Shown one piece after another: positions 57,561 to 64,000 of a stretch of DNA of 64,000 bases (position 1 is the first letter of the stretch; every line of letters begins with the position of its first letter). Where the stretch lies: positions 1,178,001-1,242,000 of the forward strand of contig JBEVVY010000001.1 of the NCBI GenBank assembly GCA_040506895.1. The letters run 5' to 3'. Both the position numbers and the translations under genes were made by a program. Source of the stretch: Sedimenticola_A sp040506895. GTDB lineage: Bacteria; Pseudomonadota; Gammaproteobacteria; Chromatiales; Chromatiaceae. The notes under the pieces are model-generated. The model saw only the letters and a list, made by a program, of their open reading frames with translations. It had not been told where the DNA came from and searched no databases.

Positions 57561-59066
57561 TCAGGCACCGGCCTGCAGCTGTTCTTTGGCACTGCCCTTT
57601 TCGGGCAGCCCCTTCTCCACCATCTCGGCGTAGACCGCAGCCACCGCCTCCTCGATGGGCTCCATGGCATGTTCGCCGTTGGGTTGGATACCAGCCTCTT
57701 CAAGCTGCTCCCAGGGCTCGTAACCGATCTTGGAGCAGAGCACCGTCTCGCAACCTTCAAGGGTGCGAATAATCTTCTGCAGGGTGGTCTCCGCGTCACC
57801 GCAGGTGTCGCCACCACTGCAGTAGAGGTCCACCTTGCGATGACCGATGAAACGCACGTCGGTCATGGAGGCCTCGTAGATGAGGAACTCCTTGGCGTGG
57901 CCGAAATGCTGGTTGATCACGCCGCCGCCACTAGTGGCCACCGCCATCAACACGGGACGGGCTTCTTTCTTGATCGTCTTGATGGAACCGAGAGAGATGA
58001 AGTTCTCGCCCGTGTTGCTGCGTTGTGCCTCCAACGTAGCCAATGCCGCCTTCTGGTACTCGGCACGGGTCTCCATGGCCGCCTCGTAGTCGATATCCAT
58101 CTGCTCCACCTTGTCCATGGTGAACTCGTCGCCACGGTCCTCGCCCAGCATGCCCACCGCGTCGGCACGACATTGGCGACAGTGGCGCATCATGTTCATG
58201 TCGCCGGCACACTTGTCCTGCAACTCCTGCAACTCGTCGTTGGTGGGGCCACGCTGGCCCATCACGCCGTAGAAGGTGCCGTGCTCCTCCTCGGCGATCA
58301 ACGGCATCACGTTGTGCAGGAAGGCGCCCTTCTCCTTGACCACCTTGCTCACCTCTTCCAGGTGCTCGTCGTTAACGCCGGGGATCATCACCGAGTTGAC
58401 CTTCACCAGGATGCCGCGCTCGGTAAGCATCTCCAGACCCTTCTGCTGCTGCTCGATGAGGATCTTGGCGCCCTTCTTGCCCTTGATGCGACGGTTGTTC
58501 CAGAAGATCCAGGGATAGATCTTGGCGCCGATCTCCGGATCGATGCAGTTGATGGTGATGGTGACGTGGTCGATGTTGTGCTTACAGAGCTCCTCCACCT
58601 GCTCGGGCAGGGAGAGGCCGTTGGTGGAGACGCAGAGCTTGATGTCCGGCGCCTTCTCCGTGAGCTGGCGGAAGGTATCAAAGGTTCTTTCGGGATTGGC
58701 CAGGGGATCACCTGGTCCTGCGATACCAAGTACGGTCATCTGCGGGATGTTGGCGGCCACCGCCATCACCTTCTTCACCGCCTGGTCCGGAGAGAGCAGT
58801 TCCGAGACGACCCCGGGGCGTGACTCATTGGAGCAGTCGTACTTGCGGTTGCAGTAGTGGCACTGGATGTTACAGGCCGGTGCTACCGCCACATGCATGC
58901 GGGCGAAGTGATGATGGGCATCTTCCGAGTAGCAGGGATGATCCTTGACCTTGTCGCGGATGTTGTCCGGCAGGTGAGAAAGCTGGTCACTGCTGCCCCC
59001 GCAACCAGAGGAACTACATCCCCCGCCCTCGGTTTGAGTCTGGCCGATCACCGTCAATTCCATCAT
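57561..59066 (-). CDS. nifB: NifB, radical SAM FeMo-co core synthase
   Basis: NifB fuses two [4Fe-4S] units into NifB-co, inserting a carbide from SAM. The 501 residues hold the radical SAM motif CNIQCHYCNRKYDC (about 50-65), further Cys for the K clusters (RHCRQCRADA, about 290), and a C-terminal NifX-like carrier domain from about residue 375 (AVATSGGGVINQHFGHAKEF). GGGAG precedes the first of two ATG codons (59066). It heads an operon running to the unknown gene at 52726. Confidence 0.97.
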   Translation of the reverse strand: MMELTVIGQTQTEGGGCSSSGCGGSSDQLSHLPDNIRDKVKDHPCYSEDAHHHFARMHVAVAPACNIQCHYCNRKYDCSNESRPGVVSELLSPDQAVKKVMAVAANIPQMTVLGIAGPGDPLANPERTFDTFRQLTEKAPDIKLCVSTNGLSLPEQVEELCKHNIDHVTITINCIDPEIGAKIYPWIFWNNRRIKGKKGAKILIEQQQKGLEMLTERGILVKVNSVMIPGVNDEHLEEVSKVVKEKGAFLHNVMPLIAEEEHGTFYGVMGQRGPTNDELQELQDKCAGDMNMMRHCRQCRADAVGMLGEDRGDEFTMDKVEQMDIDYEAAMETRAEYQKAALATLEAQRSNTGENFISLGSIKTIKKEARPVLMAVATSGGGVINQHFGHAKEFLIYEASMTDVRFIGHRKVDLYCSGGDTCGDAETTLQKIIRTLEGCETVLCSKIGYEPWEQLEEAGIQPNGEHAMEPIEEAVAAVYAEMVEKGLPEKGSAKEQLQAGA

Positions 59067-59122
59067 TGCATCTCCCAATCTGGCTCCCCGCTCGGGGCAT
59101 TACTCTTGTTGGATGACTACGA

Positions 59123-59138
59123 TGCAATGGCCGTGCCC
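59123..59138 (-). promoter_or_regulatory. Sigma-54 promoter of the nifB operon
   Basis: On the minus strand GGGCAC-GGCCA-TTGCA has correct spacing; only the first T of the -24 half is replaced by G. It lies about 57 bases before nifB. Confidence 0.85.
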
Positions 59139-59200
59139 ATTATCTTTTCATCGGTAACACATTGTTTTTACTGCTATTTAGGAAATTCTTTCGACGCATG

Positions 59201-59216
59201 TGTAGGGTAGGCTACA
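59201..59216. promoter_or_regulatory. NifA upstream site of nifB
   Basis: TGTAGGGTAGGCTACA is a TGT-N10-ACA site in a larger palindrome (GTGTAG...CTACAC), about 70 bases upstream of the -24/-12 element. Confidence 0.82.
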
Positions 59217-59250
59217 CGACAATTCAGGGGTGTTGTCGGGGATGCTACGG

Positions 59251-60813
<1,563 letters not shown>

Positions 60814-60816
60814 CAG

Positions 60817-62445
60817 TTACTCCCCTATCGCGTTACGAATGGGCAGGCGTACAAAGATGCGACAACCGCCGAGGAAGCTGGGGTCGATCTCCACGCTGCC
60901 GTTATGGCTGATCGCCACTTCCTGGGCCATGGTCAGGCCCATACCTGCGTGTTCACGGGCGTGTCTCCACCCGCAGAAGAAGGGCTCGAAGGCCTTGATA
61001 CGAATATTGCCCGCTACTCCGGGACCGTTATCCATCACCTCGACCACCACCTCGTCATTGTCCAAGCGGGTTTCCATACGGATCTCGCGATAGTCAGTGT
61101 CAGATTCATTCACCGCCTGGATGGCATTGTCGATGAGATACTTGAAGAGTCCACGCAGGGCATTGGCCCGACCGGGGATCAAGGGCAACACCGCCGTGGG
61201 CCGCCAGTCCACCACCACACCTTCGGCCAGCAGTTTGTCGGTTGAGAGCTTTACCACCTCGTGGACGATCTCGTTGATGTTCAATGCCGAGGCCTGCTCC
61301 GTCATGGAACTGGGCAGCGAGGCATATAGATTCTCGATCGCCTCGTCACCGCTCTCCAATGCCTCGCCCAGTACGCCGCGTAAACGGCCGTCCGCATCAT
61401 TGCCAGGCATTGCCAAGGCGGCCTTGATGACGTTGAGTGGCACCTGCAGCTTGAAGATGGCACCGGAAATCGCCTCACGCATGGTCTCCACCATCTGCTG
61501 CTCAACCATGCCTGCGCGGATCATGTTGAGACGTGCCTCGTTGATGCGGTTACGGCTGTCGGTAATCTCGTTGGCGATCAGCAGCAGACAGCAGCGCGCC
61601 GAAGAAGGTGCGCTGAAGTAATTGTGGGCAGCCTCGTCCAGTTCAGTGACGTGCACGCCGGAAACGGAGAACCAACGTGGCGAGGTTCCCGAGGGAGGGT
61701 CAAGCCTCACCTCTATATTGGTGAAACCATCGCCCGCGTGGCAGACGTTCTTGAGCTCTTCACCGATCTCCTGTTCCAACGCCTCCAGCAACAGCTCCGC
61801 CGGCTCCTCGCCCCGGAAGTCGCCGAGCAGGGCCTTGTAGGCCTGATTGTCCAGCAACACCTTGCGGTCGCTGCCCACCAGGGCCACCACCATGGGAACG
61901 GCATTCAGCGCCGCCTCGGTGAGCTCCTTCTGATACTTGAGACGCTGTTCAAGTTGGTGCATCTCTGTAACATCCCGGTGCATTCCAAGGTAGTAGCCGA
62001 TCCGCCCCCTGTGGTTCAGAACAGGGGAGATCACCAGTTCTGCGAGGTACTCACTGTCGTCCTTGCGGTGGTTGACCAGGGTACCCTGCCAGACCTTTCC
62101 ATCGTTGATGGTCTGCCAGAGCCCCTGGTACACCTCGATGGGGGTTGAGTTACTGGAAAGCACTGATTCATTGTTGCCAATCACCTGTTCCCGTTCGTAG
62201 CCGGTCAACTGCTCGAATGCGGAATTTACGTAGAGAATTCGGGCAGTTGGATCGGTTATGGAGATGGCAACCGGGGCCTGTTCCACGGTCTCCAGGAACA
62301 GCTTGGGGGGCAAAAACTCCTTGCCGCTGACGAGATCAAAGGCCTCGATAATCTCGGCCGGCGTCCCCTCGGGGGGCGAGGCGAGAAAACGGCTGATGGC
62401 ATCGACAATTTCACCATTGGCTAAGCTGCTTTTGCTGTGACTCAT
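60817..62445 (-). CDS. nifL: NifL, anti-activator sensor of redox and nitrogen
   Basis: NifL inhibits NifA when oxygen or fixed nitrogen is high. From the ATG at 62445 the 542 residues hold a FAD-type PAS domain (about 40-140, EQAPVAISITDPTARILYVN, GYEREQVIGNN), a second PAS (about 165-275), a helical linker, and a GHKL ATPase domain (YLIDNAIQAV, DNGPGV, GMGLTMAQE). The usual phospho-His is missing in the helix region (KLQVPLNVIK), normal for NifL. It precedes nifA with three bases between. Confidence 0.95.
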   Translation of the reverse strand: MSHSKSSLANGEIVDAISRFLASPPEGTPAEIIEAFDLVSGKEFLPPKLFLETVEQAPVAISITDPTARILYVNSAFEQLTGYEREQVIGNNESVLSSNSTPIEVYQGLWQTINDGKVWQGTLVNHRKDDSEYLAELVISPVLNHRGRIGYYLGMHRDVTEMHQLEQRLKYQKELTEAALNAVPMVVALVGSDRKVLLDNQAYKALLGDFRGEEPAELLLEALEQEIGEELKNVCHAGDGFTNIEVRLDPPSGTSPRWFSVSGVHVTELDEAAHNYFSAPSSARCCLLLIANEITDSRNRINEARLNMIRAGMVEQQMVETMREAISGAIFKLQVPLNVIKAALAMPGNDADGRLRGVLGEALESGDEAIENLYASLPSSMTEQASALNINEIVHEVVKLSTDKLLAEGVVVDWRPTAVLPLIPGRANALRGLFKYLIDNAIQAVNESDTDYREIRMETRLDNDEVVVEVMDNGPGVAGNIRIKAFEPFFCGWRHAREHAGMGLTMAQEVAISHNGSVEIDPSFLGGCRIFVRLPIRNAIGE

Positions 62446-62536
62446 GGGCACTGTTTCCGGTTAATTTCGGTTCCTGTCCCAGCTACTCAGCAAAACCCAT
62501 ACCACATGAAATGTCGGTCTATTTACCGGCCCTACA

Positions 62537-62552
62537 TGTCGTTTGTGCCACA
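62537..62552. promoter_or_regulatory. Possible NifA site in the nifL-rnfA region
   Basis: TGTCGTTTGTGCCACA matches TGT-N10-ACA. The distance to the weak rnf -24/-12 element is about 215 bases, longer than usual. Confidence 0.55.
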
Positions 62553-62758
62553 TTTTGTAGCAAGCAAAACAATTAGGAAATTTATTCTTGTTGTATTCCC
62601 TACATTTCAACCCTTTTTTAGCCCTCCAACCCACCGACTCACCATGGCGGGAGAAAGACCGGATAAACCAGCAGTGGGCGAATAACCCCGATATTTCAGT
62701 GTTATAGAGAAGAGACATACTGATCGCCCTGCCCTGCGCATAAGCTCCAGCAGCTGTT

Positions 62759-62774
62759 TGGCATATTTCTTGTT
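62759..62774 (+). promoter_or_regulatory. Weak sigma-54 element before rnfA
   Basis: TGGCAT-ATTTC-TTGTT has a good -24 half, but the -12 GC is replaced by GT. It lies about 37 bases before rnfA. Confidence 0.4.
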
Positions 62775-62810
62775 CAAAAAGACCTATCGAAATAGCAACC
62801 GGTAGGTCTC

Positions 62811-63389
62811 ATGGAGTTTCTGCTCATCATTCTCTCCACCGCCCTGGTAAACAACGTGGTTCTGGTGAAGTTTCTCGGGCTCTGCCCCCTGATGGGGGTA
62901 TCCAACAAGCTCGACTCGGCCCTGGGCATGGGACTCGCCACCACCTTCGTGCTAACCCTGGCCGCCTTCGCCGGCTGGCTGCTGGAGCACTTCCTGCTCA
63001 CGCCATTTGATCTTGGCTTCCTGCGCATTCTCACCTTCATCCTGGTGATTGCGGTGGTGGTGCAGTTCACCGAGATGGCGGTACGCAAGACCTCGCCCGC
63101 CCTCTACCAGGTGCTCGGTATCTTCCTGCCCCTGATTACCACCAACTGTGCAGTGCTGGGCGTGGCCCTGCTCAACGTGCAGCAGGAGAACGGTTTTTTC
63201 GAGAGCCTGCTCTACGGCTTCGGCTCCTCCATGGGTTTCACCCTGGTACTAGTGATGTTCGCCGGCCTGCGTGAACGTCTGGCACTCGCCCAGGTACCTG
63301 CAGTATTTGCCGGGGCTCCTATCGCCTACGTGGTGGCCGGCTTGATGTCCCTCGCCTTCATGGGCTTCGCCGGCCTGACCACCAACTGA
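62811..63389 (+). CDS. rnfA: Rnf complex subunit RnfA
   Basis: RnfA is a membrane subunit of the ion-pumping NADH-ferredoxin oxidoreductase. The 192 residues form six membrane helices and show the family signatures NNVVLVKFLGLCPLMGVSNK, LPLITTNCAVLG and FAGLRERL. The length is exact. In nitrogen fixers Rnf reduces ferredoxin or flavodoxin for nitrogenase at the expense of the ion gradient. It lies at the start of the rnf operon, divergent from nifL. Confidence 0.97.
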   Translation: MEFLLIILSTALVNNVVLVKFLGLCPLMGVSNKLDSALGMGLATTFVLTLAAFAGWLLEHFLLTPFDLGFLRILTFILVIAVVVQFTEMAVRKTSPALYQVLGIFLPLITTNCAVLGVALLNVQQENGFFESLLYGFGSSMGFTLVLVMFAGLRERLALAQVPAVFAGAPIAYVVAGLMSLAFMGFAGLTTN

Positions 63390-63400
63390 GGAACAGCGCA

Positions 63401-63934
63401 ATGATGGTAGCTGCAGTATTAAGTATCACCGCAATCGGACTCGTCATGGGGGCAATGCTCGGCATCGCATCCCGTTATTTGCTGGTGGAAGGTAATCCAC
63501 TGGAAGCGGAAATCGAGGAACTGTTGCCCGGCTCACAGTGCGGTCAGTGCGGCTATCCCGGCTGTGGCCCTGCCGCTGCCGCAGTAGTCAGTGGAGAGGC
63601 ACCCATCACCATGTGCCCGCCCGGCGGCAAGGCACTGGTGGAGGCAATGGCGGAAAAACTGGGAGTGAGCGTGGACCTCTCCGATGTGGAGGAAAAGGAA
63701 CCAACGGTGGCCTTCGTCCACGAGAACCTTTGCGTGGGTTGCACCAAGTGCTTCAAGCGTTGCCCCACCGATGCAATCGTGGGTGCGTCGAAACAGATAC
63801 ATGCGGTCTTTGCCGATGCCTGCACCGGTTGCGAGAAGTGCTACGACGTCTGTCCCACCGAGTGCATCGAGATGCGTCCAATAAAGCAGACCGTGCAGAC
63901 CTGGTACTGGCCCGAACCGGCCAAGGTGGCCTGA
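63401..63934 (+). CDS. rnfB: Rnf complex subunit RnfB
   Basis: RnfB is the electron-transferring Fe-S subunit. The 177 residues start with a membrane helix (MMVAAVLSITAIGLVMGAML), then a four-Cys [4Fe-4S] domain (SQCGQCGYPGCGPAAAAV), then a 2[4Fe-4S] ferredoxin domain with CVGCTKCFKRCPTDAI and CTGCEKCYDVCPTECI. It follows rnfA by 11 bases. Confidence 0.97.
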   Translation: MMVAAVLSITAIGLVMGAMLGIASRYLLVEGNPLEAEIEELLPGSQCGQCGYPGCGPAAAAVVSGEAPITMCPPGGKALVEAMAEKLGVSVDLSDVEEKEPTVAFVHENLCVGCTKCFKRCPTDAIVGASKQIHAVFADACTGCEKCYDVCPTECIEMRPIKQTVQTWYWPEPAKVA

Positions 63935-63938
63935 CGTT

Positions 63939-64000
63939 ATGACAGCCACTACGCTGAAAAAACTGTTCAAGATCCGCGGCGGTGTCCACCCGGACGACCG
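63939..64000 (+). CDS. rnfC: Rnf complex subunit RnfC, N-terminal fragment
   Basis: The window ends 20 residues into this gene. It starts at the ATG four bases after the rnfB stop and reads MTATTLKKLFKIRGGVHPDD, which matches the N-terminal glycine-rich start of RnfC, the soluble NADH- and flavin-binding subunit. The operon order rnfABC is the usual one. Confidence 0.85.
   Translation, partial: MTATTLKKLFKIRGGVHPDD

Larger units (their letters stand above)
62446..62810. other. Divergent intergenic region, nifL / rnfA
   Basis: No gene is supported here. The region is AT-rich and contains one NifA site (62537) and a weak -24/-12 element (62759) for rnfA. No sigma-54 promoter was seen for nifLA, which may use sigma-70. 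Confidence 0.45.

Overview
The window comes from a gammaproteobacterium with an unusually complete molybdenum nitrogenase island. The evidence is the locus metY-rimP-nusA-infB-rbfA-truB-rpsO-pnp in the order known from gammaproteobacteria, and a nif gene order very close to that of Azotobacter vinelandii and purple or colourless sulfur gammaproteobacteria: nifHDKT-fdx-nafY-lrv, nifENX, iscA-nifUSV-cysE-nifWZM-clpX2, and nifLA beside rnf. No rRNA gene or taxonomic marker is present, so the genus cannot be named.

Layout. 1-2.4 kb: the end of an ABC exporter gene and a convergent repeat protein with RTX-like motifs. 2.4-2.9 kb: an intergenic repeat and terminators. 2.9-11.8 kb: the translation and RNA-processing operon (minus strand), headed by initiator tRNA-Met. 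11.9-16.5 kb: a small accessory segment with a duplicated tRNA 3' end, HigBA and HipBA toxin-antitoxin pairs, a decayed transposase, an IS3-family element and a gene start cut off by that element. 16.5-24.9 kb: nif maturation genes. 25.0-32.7 kb: the nifENX operon with ferredoxins, small conserved proteins and a split permease. 32.9-36.6 kb: glgC and a two-gene ATP-grasp / isoaspartyl-peptidase cassette. 36.6-45.1 kb: the nifHDK operon. 45.3-54.1 kb: draT, a GlcF-like Fe-S gene set, a SIR2-like / Cys-rich / hemerythrin operon, gpmI, an unknown gene and draG. 54.1-59.1 kb: the nifB operon with nifQ, nifO, FeSII-type and other ferredoxins, and a flavodiiron protein. 59.3-62.4 kb: nifA and nifL. 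62.8-64.0 kb: rnfAB and the start of rnfC.

How it works together. NifH, NifD and NifK form nitrogenase. NifB, NifEN, NifX/NafY, NifQ, NifV, NifU, NifS, IscA, NifZ, NifM and ClpX2 build or tune its metal centres. Rnf and several ferredoxins probably supply electrons. DraT and DraG switch NifH off and on by ADP-ribosylation of Arg101. The FeSII-like ferredoxin, the flavodiiron protein and the hemerythrin fit oxygen protection. NifL-NifA controls expression. By eye, -24/-12 (sigma-54) elements with TGT-N10-ACA NifA sites lie upstream of nifV, iscA-nifUS, nifE, nifH, nifB, the SIR2-like gene, and gpmI or the unknown gene at 52.1 kb. The sites share a TGTCGCA-like core in several cases.

The most interesting points are a SIR2-like protein operon under apparent NifA control, the ATP-grasp / isoaspartyl peptidase pair as a possible nitrogen-storage dipeptide system, an unknown gene with a NifA-type promoter, a NifA site that is also the glgC terminator stem, and a series of perfect hairpins at the nifHDKT junctions.
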